64,000 nucleotides of DNA from Lysobacter sp. yr284 (lineage in GTDB: Bacteria > Pseudomonadota > Gammaproteobacteria > Xanthomonadales > Xanthomonadaceae): positions 62,001 through 126,000 of the forward strand of contig NZ_FNPT01000005.1 of the NCBI RefSeq assembly GCF_900107375.1. Reading direction: 5' to 3'. The position numbers and the translations under genes are program-made. The notes beneath the pieces were generated by a model. That model did not search any database, was not told the origin of the DNA, and saw only the letters and a list, made by a program, of their open reading frames with translations. Positions 27,926-37,103 of this stretch are shown piece after piece (the stretch's first letter is position 1; each line of letters opens with the position of its first letter).

Positions 27926-28411
27926 TTAATGCCTCACAGATCGCACAAGCTCGAAATAACCGGCCAGAGCGCGCTACTGAGTACCGGGCAAGAAATCATT
28001 GGTGATCGCCAAAGCAACGTAGCGCGGCGAGCTATCGCCGAGCTTCTATAGGAACATCATGTAATTGTCATCGTCGAGCCAGCCATCGACCTGCATAGCT
28101 CCGCTCAAGGTCTGTGTGGCGTATTGATTCGCTTTGGAGCCCATCGCCGCAAAGTCAGTATCCCCAGGCGCGGTCAAGACGAAACGCCGACCGATCACGC
28201 GGTACTCGCGCTTCAGATACCGCTCGACCCATCGCACCATCGCCGCTTTGGCGCGCCGTTGTTCGTTCGCGGGCGACACGCGGTCCCGCGGCTCGGGCGT
28301 CGCCCACTCCTGCATGTCCTTGAGCGTGCCGTTCGGCGGCTCGATGGTTTTGCAACCCATCAGCGCGCAGCACACCAGGACGGACGCGACAGCGAGAGGG
28401 CGAAGCGTCAT
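27926..28411 (-). pseudogene. Broken second copy of the candidate immunity lipoprotein
   Basis: The segment aligns without a gap to the intact gene at 27317-27802: both are exactly 486 bases from start to stop. The start is the ATG at 28411 with AAAAGG in the same place upstream. Lipobox LVCCALMGC and the block EWATPEPRDRVSPANEQRR are nearly identical. Codon 122 is TAG at 28046-28048, where the intact copy has Trp (LFLW to MFL stop). Codon 146 is also TAG (27974-27976). After each stop the homology continues (DFLPGT, then LAGYFELV). At best a 121-residue truncated lipoprotein is made. Confidence 0.88.
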
Positions 28412-28716
28412 GGCGGGCATCCTTTTGCCGAAGACGTTCAGTGTAGAACTGGCTCTTCGTGAGCAAGCACGCCCTCTCGCCCCGATGTTTTTGAGTCGCC
28501 GACAAAGCGCCAGCGGATCGCCGCGCAACTGACCGGACCACGTCTGGCGCGCGGTCAAAAGGCATTCGAAGACGTCGCGCAATGAGCTCGAGTCCGCAAG
28601 CCGGGCGCGGCTTGCGCCGGGCGCCCGCATCGCCAGATGGCGACTGTTTGGCGGCGGCCCCATGCACAGATATGCGACGAAAACGGTTACAGCCGGGTTT
28701 CACGTTCAATTTTCGT

Positions 28717-28741
28717 TGCAAATGAGAATCCATCTCATTAG
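28717..28741 (+). promoter_or_regulatory. Fur box upstream of the siderophore receptor
   Basis: TGCAAATGAGAATCCATCTC followed by ATTAG matches the inverted-repeat Fur consensus (AATGAGAAT / ATCTCATT). It lies 60-84 bases before the receptor ATG. The remainder of the 389-base gap 28412-28800 is the upstream flank of the broken lipoprotein gene, and I see no other gene in it. Implies iron-dependent repression of the operon 28801-36887. Confidence 0.85.
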
Positions 28742-28800
28742 TATCCCGACCCGACGCGGCCCCCGGGGTCGCGGCCCTTTTCCTGCCCCCAGAGATTCCC

Positions 28801-31101
28801 ATGTCGCCCACGAAGTTCGTCGTGTCGCCGCTCGCCGGCGCGCTCGCCCTCGCCATCAGCCTGCCCACCCTCGCCGCTCCCGCCCCGGCCCCCCAGGCCA
28901 AGGACGTGGAAGGCGTCGAGGTGCACGGCCAGCGCGTGCAGAAGGCCAGCAGCGGCAAGTACACCGCGAACCTGCGCGATACCCCGCAGACGGTCACCGT
29001 GATCGACCGCAACACCATCGACGGCCAGAACCTGCTGTCGCTGCAGGACATCCTCAGCACCCTGCCGGGCATCACCTTCGGCGCCGGCGAAGGCGGCGGC
29101 GGCTTCGGCGACAAGATCAACCTGCGCGGCTTCGACGCCACCAACGACATCACCGTCGACGGCGTGCGCGACAGCGGCATGTACAGCCGCACCGATCCGT
29201 TCAACCTGGAATCGGTGGAAGTGATCAACGGCGCCAACTCGGTCTATTCCGGCGCCGGCTCGGTCGGCGGCACCGTCAACCTGGTCAGCAAGTCCGCCGG
29301 GCTCAACGAGTTCCACAAGGCCTCCATCGCCGCCGGCACCGACGCCTACGCGCGCTTCACCAGCGACAGCAACTTCGTGCTCGGCGAAGGCACCGCGCTG
29401 CGCCTGAACACCATGGCGCACCAGAACGACGTGCCGGGCCGCGACGTCGAGGACAATCAGCGCTGGGGCGTGGCCGCCTCGCTCGGCTTCGGCCTGGGCG
29501 GCGACACGTCGTGGACCCTGAGCTACCTGCACCAGAGCGACGACAACACCCCGCAATACGGCCTGCCGTTCTTCAACGGCGACGTGCTGCCGGGCATCGA
29601 CCGCGGCAATTACTACGGCTACAGCAACATCGACCGCCAGGAAGTCGAGCTCGATTCGCTGACCTCGGTGATCGATCACAGCTTCAACGAGCGCTTCAAG
29701 CTGCGCAATCTGACTCGCTGGCAGCAGGTCGACCAGTTCTCGCTGGTCGACGCCGTGCAGGGCACCTGGTGCCTGGCCAACGGCACCAATCCCACCGGCG
29801 CCGCCTGCGGCGCGACCCGCCCGGGCAACTACAGCCCCAGCGGCCCGCGCGGCTACGGCCGCGACACGCGCAACACCACGATCTACAACCAGACCGACCT
29901 GACGCTCAACTTCAACACCGGCGCGATCGAGCACAATCTGGTCGCCGGCTTCTCGATCCTGCACGAGAAGTTCGACCTCGACGTCACCAGCGACTTCCGC
30001 AACCCCAACGGCACCAACCCGTTCCTGGCGGGCCTGCCGCAGATGAACATCGCCAACCCGGACCACATCTATCGCGGTCCGCTCAACCGCACCCTGACCG
30101 GGCGCACCGAGGGCGAACTCGACAACCGCGCGCTGTACGTGTTCGACACGCTCAAGTTCAACGAGCAGTGGCAGCTGAGCCTGGGCGCGCGCTACGAGCG
30201 CAACGAGGGCAAAACCAACAGCGCCGTCGTCGTGCAGGCGCCGACCGCCGCCAACCAGCCGCTGCCGGCGCAGCCGATCGGCACCGTCACCGGCTACGGC
30301 GTGCCGACCAAGAGCAACGACGATCTGTTCTCCTACCGCGCCGGCCTGGTGTTCAAGCCGGTCGAGAACGGCAGCGTCTACATCGCCTACGGCAATTCCA
30401 AGACTCCGTCGAAGGCCTCGGTCAACGGTTCGTGCACGCCGCAGAACTGCTCGGTCGATCCGGAAACCGCGGTCAGCTACGAACTCGGCACCAAGTGGGA
30501 CTTCCTCGACGGCCGCCTCGCGCTGACCGGTTCGGTGTTCCGCAACGACCGCAAGAACTACAAGGTCGCCGACCCGGCCAACCCGCTCAACCCGTCCGGC
30601 CTGCAGCAGCTCGACGGCCGCGCGCGCGTCGACGGCGTGATGCTCGGCCTGTCCGGCCTGCTGACCGACCACTGGGCGGTCTACGCCAACTACGCCTTCC
30701 TCGACAGCGAAGTGCTGCGCGGCGTGTCCAACCGTCAGGCGCAGCTCGGCCAGGACTTCACCAAGGGCGACCGCCTGCTGAGCGTGCCGGAGCATTCCTT
30801 CAGCCTGTGGACCACCTACGACCTCAGCCCGAAGTGGCAGATCGGCTACGGCGCGACCTACCAGGGCAAGATCTGGCTGACCCAGCACAGCGCGACCAAC
30901 GTCAACGGCCCGCTGACCACCTACGGCAGCTACTGGACCCACCGCGCGATGGTCGCCTACAAGATCAGCCGCCAGGCCCAGCTGCAGCTCAACGTCAACA
31001 ACCTGAGCGACGAAGAGTATTTCACCCGCATCCGCAACAACGGCTGGGCCACCCCGGGCGACGGCCGCCAGGTGGTGCTGAGCGCCAACTTCTCGTTCTG
31101 A
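28801..31101 (+). CDS. TonB-dependent siderophore receptor
   Basis: 766 residues. The signal peptide (LAGALALAISLPTLAAPA) is followed by a plug domain about 50-175 (SSGKYTANLRDTPQTVTVID, LLSLQDILSTLPGITFGAGE, RGFDATNDITVDGVRDSGMY, VEVINGANSVYSGAGSVGGT). The beta barrel ends in VVLSANFSF. The wording of the plug is that of catecholate/hydroxamate receptors of the Fiu/FhuE type in the outer membrane. A Fur box lies upstream, and a PiuC-type dioxygenase follows after 100 bases, the same arrangement as fiu/piuA-piuC. The exact siderophore is not known. Confidence 0.93.
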   Translation: MSPTKFVVSPLAGALALAISLPTLAAPAPAPQAKDVEGVEVHGQRVQKASSGKYTANLRDTPQTVTVIDRNTIDGQNLLSLQDILSTLPGITFGAGEGGGGFGDKINLRGFDATNDITVDGVRDSGMYSRTDPFNLESVEVINGANSVYSGAGSVGGTVNLVSKSAGLNEFHKASIAAGTDAYARFTSDSNFVLGEGTALRLNTMAHQNDVPGRDVEDNQRWGVAASLGFGLGGDTSWTLSYLHQSDDNTPQYGLPFFNGDVLPGIDRGNYYGYSNIDRQEVELDSLTSVIDHSFNERFKLRNLTRWQQVDQFSLVDAVQGTWCLANGTNPTGAACGATRPGNYSPSGPRGYGRDTRNTTIYNQTDLTLNFNTGAIEHNLVAGFSILHEKFDLDVTSDFRNPNGTNPFLAGLPQMNIANPDHIYRGPLNRTLTGRTEGELDNRALYVFDTLKFNEQWQLSLGARYERNEGKTNSAVVVQAPTAANQPLPAQPIGTVTGYGVPTKSNDDLFSYRAGLVFKPVENGSVYIAYGNSKTPSKASVNGSCTPQNCSVDPETAVSYELGTKWDFLDGRLALTGSVFRNDRKNYKVADPANPLNPSGLQQLDGRARVDGVMLGLSGLLTDHWAVYANYAFLDSEVLRGVSNRQAQLGQDFTKGDRLLSVPEHSFSLWTTYDLSPKWQIGYGATYQGKIWLTQHSATNVNGPLTTYGSYWTHRAMVAYKISRQAQLQLNVNNLSDEEYFTRIRNNGWATPGDGRQVVLSANFSF

Positions 31102-31202
31102 ACGCAAGCCAAGTGGCGGGAGGCGTCGGCTTCACGGTCTAATCGACGCTTCCCGGCCACGCGCGCCGCCCGGATCCGCCGGGCGGCCGCATCGAGGTAA
31201 CC

Positions 31203-31889
31203 ATGCTGCTGCACGTGCCCAAGGTTCTCACCGCCGAACAGGTCGCCCATTGCCGGGCGCGCCTGGACCAGGCCGGCTGGGCCGACGGACGCATCACCGC
31301 CGGCCACCAGTCGGCCAAGGCCAAGGACAACGCGCAGTTGCCGGAAACCGATCCGGCCGCGCGCGAGCTCGGCGCGCTGATCCTCGACGCGCTGTCCAAG
31401 AATCCGACGTTCTTCTCCGCCGCCCTGCCGCAGCGCGTGTATCCGCCGCTGTTCAACCGCTACGCCGGCGGGCAGTCGTTCGGCTTCCACGTCGACAACG
31501 CGATCCGCTACGACCGCAGCCGCGGCGGCATGGACGCGGTGCGCACCGACCTGTCGGCGACCTTGTTCCTCAGCGCACCCGACGAGTACGACGGCGGCGA
31601 GCTGGTCATCGAGGACACCTACGGCTCGCACAGCGTCAAGCTGCCGGCCGGCGACCTGGTGCTGTATCCCGGCACCAGCCTGCACAAGGTCACCCCGGTC
31701 ACCCGCGGCGCGCGCATGGCGTCGTTCTTCTGGATCCAGAGCCTGCTGGCGGAAGACGCGCAGCGCCGGCTGATGTTCGAACTCGACGTGGCGATCCGCC
31801 GGCTCAACGCCGACGTGCCCGAGCATCCGGCGCTGGTGCAGCTGACCGGCGTCTACCACAACCTGCTGCGGCGCTGGAGCCAGACGTGA
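31203..31889 (+). CDS. Fe(II)/2-oxoglutarate-dependent PKHD-type hydroxylase, PiuC/YbiX family
   Basis: 228 residues, full length for the family. Iron ligands His96, Asp98 ([11 protein letters not shown]) and His161 (SLHKVTPV) are visible, with Arg171 as the likely 2-oxoglutarate contact. Other family marks are HQSAKAKDN near 35 and the C-terminal [13 protein letters not shown]. Members are co-expressed with catecholate receptors under Fur and are thought to act on siderophore or receptor-related substrates; the real substrate is unsettled. Its stop overlaps the GTG of the next gene. Confidence 0.92.
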   Translation: MLLHVPKVLTAEQVAHCRARLDQAGWADGRITAGHQSAKAKDNAQLPETDPAARELGALILDALSKNPTFFSAALPQRVYPPLFNRYAGGQSFGFHVDNAIRYDRSRGGMDAVRTDLSATLFLSAPDEYDGGELVIEDTYGSHSVKLPAGDLVLYPGTSLHKVTPVTRGARMASFFWIQSLLAEDAQRRLMFELDVAIRRLNADVPEHPALVQLTGVYHNLLRRWSQT

Positions 31890-32521
31890 GCGCTGCGGCC
31901 GCCAACGGCGCCGATCCCAACCGCCGCGCGTACTGGCTCAAGACCCTGCACCGCTGGCACTGGATCAGCGCAGCGCTGAGCCTGGTCGCGCTGCTGCTGT
32001 TCTCGGTCACCGGCATCACCCTCAACCACGCCGCGCAGATCGAATCCAAGCCGCGCGTGGTCAATCTCAAGGAAACCCTGCCGGCGAGCCTGCTGCGCAG
32101 CCTGCGCGGCGAGCGCGCCGCCGACGCGCCGCTGCCGGGCAATGTCAACGACTGGCTCGCCGATGCGTTGGACGTGCGCACCGACGGCCGCAAGGGCGAG
32201 TGGAGCGACGGCGAGGTCTACGTGTCGCTGCCGCGTCCCGGCGGCGACGCCTGGATCAGCATCGACCGCGAGAGCGGCGCGATCGAATACGAACGCACCG
32301 ACCGCGGCTGGATCGCCTGGCTCAACGACCTGCACAAGGGCCGCAACACCGGCACCGCCTGGCGCTGGTTCATCGACCTGTTCGCGGTGGCCTGCCTGCT
32401 GTTCGCGCTGACCGGCCTGTGGCTGCTGCAGTTGCACGCGCGCCAGCGCGGCAAGACCTGGCCGCTGGTGGTCGCGGGGCTGCTGCTGCCATTACTGATC
32501 GTCGTCTTGTTCATGCATTGA
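31886..32521 (+). CDS. PepSY-associated membrane protein
   Basis: 211 residues, starting with GTG at 31886 inside the preceding stop. Membrane segments lie at about 25-48 ([20 protein letters not shown]), about 160-183 ([20 protein letters not shown]) and 191-210 at the end. A periplasmic PepSY-like domain ([20 protein letters not shown]) lies between the first two. His residues bracket the helices (HRWHW, LHKG, LHARQR), as in PepSY membrane proteins that carry electrons through haem or pass them to flavins. It fits with the neighbouring ApbE, DUF2271 and reductase genes in a ferric-reduction system, by inference. Confidence 0.85.
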   Translation: MSAAAANGADPNRRAYWLKTLHRWHWISAALSLVALLLFSVTGITLNHAAQIESKPRVVNLKETLPASLLRSLRGERAADAPLPGNVNDWLADALDVRTDGRKGEWSDGEVYVSLPRPGGDAWISIDRESGAIEYERTDRGWIAWLNDLHKGRNTGTAWRWFIDLFAVACLLFALTGLWLLQLHARQRGKTWPLVVAGLLLPLLIVVLFMH

Positions 32522-32561
32522 AGAATCCGCAGACATTCACCGCAACTTTCCGGAGCGCTCC

Positions 32562-33077
32562 ATGAAGCCGTCCATGTTCAAGATCCTGATCCCGGCGCTG
32601 ACCCTGCCGCTGCCGGCGTTCGCCGCCGATCTGGAACTCAACATCGAAGTGCCGCGCATCAACGCGGCCGAATATCACCGCCCCTACGTCGCCGCCTGGA
32701 TCGAGAAAGCCGACAACTCCGTGGCCAGCAACCTGCTGGTCTGGTACGACGTGGACATGAAGAACGGCGAAGGCACCAAGTGGCTCAAGGACATGCGCCA
32801 GTGGTGGCGGCGCAGCGGCCGCACCCTGACGATGCCGGTCGACGGCGTCAGCGGCGCGACCCGCCCGGTCGGCCAGCACGCGGTCGCCTTCAAGGGCGCG
32901 TCCAAGCAACTCGCCGGCCTGGCTCCGGGTAGCTACACCCTGGTGGTGGAAGCCGCGCGCGAAGTCGGCGGCCGCGAAATGGTGACCATCCCGTTCGAGT
33001 GGCCGGCCAAGGCGCAGAAGCTGTCGGCACAAGGCAAGACGGAGTTGGGCAAGGTCGCGGTGACGGTCAAGCCGTGA
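32562..33077 (+). CDS. DUF2271 periplasmic protein with flavinylation motif
   Basis: 171 residues: a signal peptide (ILIPALTLPLPAFAAD) and one DUF2271 domain (LELNIEVPRINAAEYHRPYV, WLKDMRQWWRRSG). Residues 94-100 read D-G-V-S-G-A-T, which is the consensus site where ApbE attaches FMN to a Thr in periplasmic proteins; Thr100 would be the flavinylated residue. An ApbE gene lies 1 kb downstream in the same operon. This makes the protein a likely covalent flavin carrier in the periplasm. The motif is seen; the modification is inference. Confidence 0.85.
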   Translation: MKPSMFKILIPALTLPLPAFAADLELNIEVPRINAAEYHRPYVAAWIEKADNSVASNLLVWYDVDMKNGEGTKWLKDMRQWWRRSGRTLTMPVDGVSGATRPVGQHAVAFKGASKQLAGLAPGSYTLVVEAAREVGGREMVTIPFEWPAKAQKLSAQGKTELGKVAVTVKP

Positions 33078-33243
33078 TGGCGCGGGCAACGAAGGCACTC
33101 GGCGGAAACAAGGCGATGGCGGGGTTTGCCGCTGCGCAGGTTTCCTGCCTGGTTCGTCGCCTCGTTCCCGCCGCTTCCGCACGGCCCCGCATCGCTTCGC
33201 TCTCCCTGTTTCCCCTCATTCCCTTCATTCCCGGACTCACGCC

Positions 33244-34059
33244 ATGAACCTCAAACTCGCACTCGCCGCCGCCACCGCCGTCGCCGCGCTCGGCCTCAGC
33301 GTCACCGCCCACGCCCACAAGGCCTGGCTGCAACCCTCGCAGACCGTGTTCTCGGAGAAGGGCTCGTGGATGACGGTCGATGCGGCCGTATCCAACGACC
33401 TGTTCTACTTCAACCACGTGCCGCTGCCGCTGGAGCGGCTGCAGGTGACCGCGCCGGACGGCAGCGCGGTGCAAGCGCAGAACGGTTCCACCGGCAAGCT
33501 GCGCAGCGTGTTCGACCTGCAGCTGCAGCAGGAAGGCACCTACAAGATCGCGATGAACAACGAAGGCATGTTCGCCAGCTACAAGCTCGGCGGCGAAGCC
33601 AAGCGCTGGCGCGGCAAGGCCAGCGAGTTCAAGGGCGCAATCCCGGCCGGCGCGACCGAGGTCAACGCCTCCGAGAGCCTGGGCCGGGTCGAGACCTTCG
33701 CCACCGTCGGCAAGCCGAGCACGGGCGCGTTCAAGACCACCGGCAAGGGCATCGAGCTGGTGCCGGTGACCCATCCCAACGACCTGTTCGCCGGCGAAGC
33801 GGCGACGTTCCAGCTGCTGGTCGACGGCAAGCCGGCCGCGGGCCTGAAGATCGAAGTGGTGCCGGGCGCGACCCGCTACCGCAACGAACAGGCCGAGATC
33901 CACGTCGCCACCGGCGCCGACGGCAAGTTCGAGGTGAAGTGGCCGCAGGCCGGCATGTACTGGCTGGAAACCGCCAGCGAAGACGCCAAGACCACCCTGC
34001 CCGACGCCAAGCAGCGCCGCCTGAGCTACGTGGCGGTGTTCGAAGTGCTGCCGCAGTAA
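33244..34059 (+). CDS. DUF4198 periplasmic protein
   Basis: 271 residues. The signal peptide (LALAAATAVAALGLSVTAHA) leaves a mature N-terminus beginning HKAWLQPSQTVFSEKG, the normal DUF4198 start with a likely metal-binding His. Two beta-sandwich-like halves follow (about 25-130 and 165-271). DUF4198 proteins are often linked with Ni, Co or Fe uptake systems. Here it sits between DUF2271 and ApbE in the Fur-controlled operon, suggesting a role in periplasmic iron handling. ApbE starts 3 bases after its stop. Confidence 0.88.
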   Translation: MNLKLALAAATAVAALGLSVTAHAHKAWLQPSQTVFSEKGSWMTVDAAVSNDLFYFNHVPLPLERLQVTAPDGSAVQAQNGSTGKLRSVFDLQLQQEGTYKIAMNNEGMFASYKLGGEAKRWRGKASEFKGAIPAGATEVNASESLGRVETFATVGKPSTGAFKTTGKGIELVPVTHPNDLFAGEAATFQLLVDGKPAAGLKIEVVPGATRYRNEQAEIHVATGADGKFEVKWPQAGMYWLETASEDAKTTLPDAKQRRLSYVAVFEVLPQ

Positions 34060-34062
34060 GCG

Positions 34063-35238
34063 ATGGCTGCGCGCGCGCCGCAGGCGATGTGGTCGTGGAC
34101 GGGCGCCGTGGCGCCCGCCCACGGCGCGGCTGCGCGCGCGCAGGACGGTTTCGCGCCGAGCGTCTTCGCGCCGGCGTCCGCGCCGAGCCTCGCCGCGCGC
34201 GCGACGTTCGACGCGTCGGCGATGTCCGCGCCCGCCGCGCTGCACGAGTTGCGCGGGCTGAGCATGGGTACGACCTGGTCGGTCAAGCTGGTCGCGCCCG
34301 TGTCGGCCCTGATCGGCCTGGAACGCGGCATCCAGGCGCGGCTCGCCGAAGTCGTCGCGCAGATGAGCACCTGGCAAGCGGATTCGGACATCAGCCGCTA
34401 CAACCGCGCCGCAGCCGGCAGCGCGCACATCCTGCCGGCGCCGTTCGCCGAGGTGCTGCACGCGGCGCTGGCGCTGGCCGCCGACACCGACGGCGCCTAC
34501 GACCCGACCATCGGCCCGCTGGCCGACCTGTGGGGCTTCGGCCCCGCCGGCGCGCGCACCCAGGCGCCGGCCACCGCGCCGCTGGCGCAGGCGCGCGAAC
34601 GCGTCGACTGGCGCCGGCTGCGCTTCGATCCCGCCACGCGCGAGCTGTCCCAGCCGGGCGGCGCCTATCTCGATTTTTCCTCCATCGCCAAGGGCTACGG
34701 CGTCGACCGCGTCGGCGACTGGCTGCTCGCGCAGGGCGTGGCCGATTGGCTGGTCGAAGTCGGCGGCGAACTGCGCGCGCACGGGCGCAAGCCCGACGGC
34801 TCGGCCTGGCGCATCGCGGTCGAGCGACCCGGACGCGAGGACGAAGCCGCTGCGGTGATCGCGCTCGACGGCCTGGCCATCGCCACGTCCGGCGACTACC
34901 GGCGCTATTTCGAACAATCCGGGGTCGAGCCGTCCAACTGCGGACGCTCCGGCGCCGAACGCGCCGGCACGGCCGCCGGCGGCGCGCGCCGCTACTCGCA
35001 TACGCTCGACCCGCGCACCGGCGCGCCGATCGACAACGCGGTGGCCTCGGTCACCGTCCTGCACGAACGCTGCATGCACGCCGACGCGCTCGCCACCGCC
35101 CTGACCGTGCTCGGCGCCCGCGCCGGGTTCGCCTACGCCAACCGCCGCCAACTCGCCGCGCTGTTCGTGCTGCGCGAAGGCAACGGTTTCGTCGCCCGCA
35201 CCACGCCGGGCTTCGTCGCCCGGCAGCGTTCCGCATGA
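34063..35238 (+). CDS. apbE: FAD:protein FMN transferase (ApbE family)
   Basis: 391 residues from the ATG at 34063; an ATG at 34222 is an alternative that removes an Ala-rich, unmatched leader. The ApbE core is intact: LSMGTTWSVKL, STWQADSDISRYNR, ALAADTDGAYDPTIGPLADL, LDFSSIAKGYGVDRV, LVEVGGELRAHG and SHTLDPRTGAPIDN, with Mg-binding Asp/Thr near the end (TVLHERCMHADALATAL). It moves FMN from FAD onto Ser/Thr of target proteins. The likely target is the DUF2271 protein of the same operon. Its stop overlaps the next ATG. Confidence 0.92.
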   Translation: MAARAPQAMWSWTGAVAPAHGAAARAQDGFAPSVFAPASAPSLAARATFDASAMSAPAALHELRGLSMGTTWSVKLVAPVSALIGLERGIQARLAEVVAQMSTWQADSDISRYNRAAAGSAHILPAPFAEVLHAALALAADTDGAYDPTIGPLADLWGFGPAGARTQAPATAPLAQARERVDWRRLRFDPATRELSQPGGAYLDFSSIAKGYGVDRVGDWLLAQGVADWLVEVGGELRAHGRKPDGSAWRIAVERPGREDEAAAVIALDGLAIATSGDYRRYFEQSGVEPSNCGRSGAERAGTAAGGARRYSHTLDPRTGAPIDNAVASVTVLHERCMHADALATALTVLGARAGFAYANRRQLAALFVLREGNGFVARTTPGFVARQRSA

Positions 35239-36887
35239 CTTCGAACGCCGGCGCGCGCGAACGCGCACTCAACCTGTCGCTGCTCGGCAATGCGCTGGCG
35301 CTGCTCGCACTGGCGGCGCTCGCCGCGGCGTTGGCGCGCTGGCAGGCCGACGCCTGGCAGTGGGTCGCGCCCGGCCGCGGCCGCTGGTGGATGGCCGCCG
35401 CACTGGTCGCCGCCTATGCCGGCTTCGTCGCCGCGGTCGCGCGCTCGCGCAGGCGCAGCGCGCGACGCGAGGCCTTGCCGGCGATCCACGCCGACCGCCG
35501 CGGCGATTGGCTGGTCGCCTTCGCCAGCCAGACCGGCTTCGCCGAACAACTGGCGCGGCGCAGCTGGCAGGCGCTGCGCGACGCCGGCCTCAACGCCGAC
35601 CTGGCCGTACTCGGCACGCTCGACGCCACGCAACTGGCGCACTACCGCCGCGCGTTGTTCGTGGTCAGCACCACCGGCGAGGGCGACGCGCCCGACAGCG
35701 CCGCGGCGTTCGTGCGCAAGGCGATGGGCGCGGCGACGCCGCTGCCGCAATTGGGCTTTGGGGTGCTCGCCCTGGGCGACCGCGAATACGTCGAGTACTG
35801 CGCATTCGGCCATCGCCTCGACCACTGGCTGCGCCACGCCGGCGCGCAGCCGCTGTTCGACCTGGTCGAGGTCGACAACGGCGACGCCGGCGCGCTGCGC
35901 CACTGGCAACACCACCTGGGCCTGCTCGCCGGCCGCACCGACCTGCCCGACTGGAGCGCGCCGGCCTATGCGCCGTGGCGCCTGCGCGAGCGGCGCATCG
36001 CCAATCCCGGCAGCGCCGGCGCGGCCGCGTTCCATCTTGCGCTGGTGCCGGCCGACGGTTCGGCGCTGCAATGGCGGGCCGGCGACATCGCCGAGATCGG
36101 GCCGCGCAACCCGGCCGACGAGGTTGCGCAATGGCTGGCCGCGAACGGCTTCGACGGCGCCGCGCGCGTGCGCCGCGACGAGGCCGAGACCGCGCTGGCC
36201 GATCTGCTGCAACGCTCGCGCCTGCCTGCCGCCGCCGACGCGCGCGGCCAGAGCGCGCAGGCGCTGGCCGACGCCCTGGCGCCGCTGCCGCACCGCGAGT
36301 ACTCCATCGCCTCGGTTCCCGCCGACGGCGCGCTGCGCCTGCTGGTCCGGCAGATGCGCCGCGACGACGGCCGCCTCGGCCTGGGCAGCGGCTGGCTGAC
36401 CGAACACGCCGGCGACGGCGCGGCCATCGACCTGCGCATCCGCACCAACCCGTCCTTCCACGCGCCCGACGATGCGCGGCCGCTGATCCTGATCGGCAAC
36501 GGCACCGGCCTGGCCGGGCTGCGCGCGCTGCTGCGCGAGCGCATCGACGCCGGCCATCGCCGCAACTGGCTGCTGTTCGGCGAACGCAACGCCGCCTGCG
36601 ACCTGCACTACCGCGACCAACTCGAAGCGTGGCTGGCCGACGGCCGGCTCGAGCGCGCTGACTATGCGTTTTCGCGCGACGGCGCGCAGCGGGTGTACGT
36701 GCAGGACCGCGTGCGCGAACGCATCGACCAGGTGCGCGAATGGGTCGACGCGGGCGCCGCGGTCTACGTCTGCGGCAGTCTGGAAGGGATGGCGCCGGCG
36801 GTGGACGCAGTGTTGCGCGAAGCGCTCGGCGACGAAGCGCTGGAAGCGATGGCGGCGCAGGGGCGGTATCGGCGCGATGTGTATTGA
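35235..36887 (+). CDS. Membrane-anchored flavodoxin/ferredoxin-reductase (CysJ-like domains)
   Basis: 550 residues; the ATG overlaps the apbE stop. Two N-terminal membrane segments (about 10-35 and 48-68) precede a flavodoxin domain (FASQTGFAEQLARR, VVSTTGEGDAPDSA). A ferredoxin-reductase-like part follows, with the FAD-binding R-x-Y-S in HREYSIASV near 357 and NAD(P)H-binding GNGTGLAGLRALL near 421 and YVCGSLEGMA near 513. It ends RRDVY like CysJ. It would pass electrons from cytoplasmic NAD(P)H to membrane partners such as the PepSY protein, for ferric iron reduction. It is not the assimilatory CysJ, which is at 44394. Confidence 0.9.
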   Translation: MTSNAGARERALNLSLLGNALALLALAALAAALARWQADAWQWVAPGRGRWWMAAALVAAYAGFVAAVARSRRRSARREALPAIHADRRGDWLVAFASQTGFAEQLARRSWQALRDAGLNADLAVLGTLDATQLAHYRRALFVVSTTGEGDAPDSAAAFVRKAMGAATPLPQLGFGVLALGDREYVEYCAFGHRLDHWLRHAGAQPLFDLVEVDNGDAGALRHWQHHLGLLAGRTDLPDWSAPAYAPWRLRERRIANPGSAGAAAFHLALVPADGSALQWRAGDIAEIGPRNPADEVAQWLAANGFDGAARVRRDEAETALADLLQRSRLPAAADARGQSAQALADALAPLPHREYSIASVPADGALRLLVRQMRRDDGRLGLGSGWLTEHAGDGAAIDLRIRTNPSFHAPDDARPLILIGNGTGLAGLRALLRERIDAGHRRNWLLFGERNAACDLHYRDQLEAWLADGRLERADYAFSRDGAQRVYVQDRVRERIDQVREWVDAGAAVYVCGSLEGMAPAVDAVLREALGDEALEAMAAQGRYRRDVY

Positions 36888-36929
36888 TCGGTGCGCGTTC
36901 GCGGAGAACGCGGCGATCTGAGCGGGAAA

Positions 36930-37009
36930 CGTCGGGCCTGAAGGCCCTCCCGCAGGTCCGCACGACCGCTGGAAGTCCGACTGTAAGAGCGGCGCGAGCC
37001 GCGACCGCG
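36930..37009 (+). repeat. Family-B and family-A repeats side by side
   Basis: A family-B unit (36930-36953, ACGTCGGGCCTGAAGGCCCT then CCCGC) is followed by a family-A unit (36982-37009, starting TGTAAGAGCGGCGCGAGC). They lie in the gap between the iron operon and the convergent hutD gene. Confidence 0.75.
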
Positions 37010-37103
37010 ACACCGCGCCTACGACGCCAACCGCAGCACGCCGATCACGACGATCGCCGTCTCGCCTCCGCCGTCATTCGCGCAAACTGGTTGCCCACGC
37101 AGC

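Noticed and set aside
28738-31107. Minus-strand 789-codon frame across the siderophore receptor
   Set aside because: It mirrors the receptor gene exactly, has no domain, and the Fur box and signal peptide favour the plus strand.
33126-36887. A 1253-codon open frame that seems to fuse a large protein to the membrane flavoreductase
   Set aside because: The first 700 codons run antiparallel in composition to real genes (DUF4198 and apbE in another frame) and encode Arg/Ala/Pro-rich filler. The true gene begins at the ATG overlapping the apbE stop at 35235.
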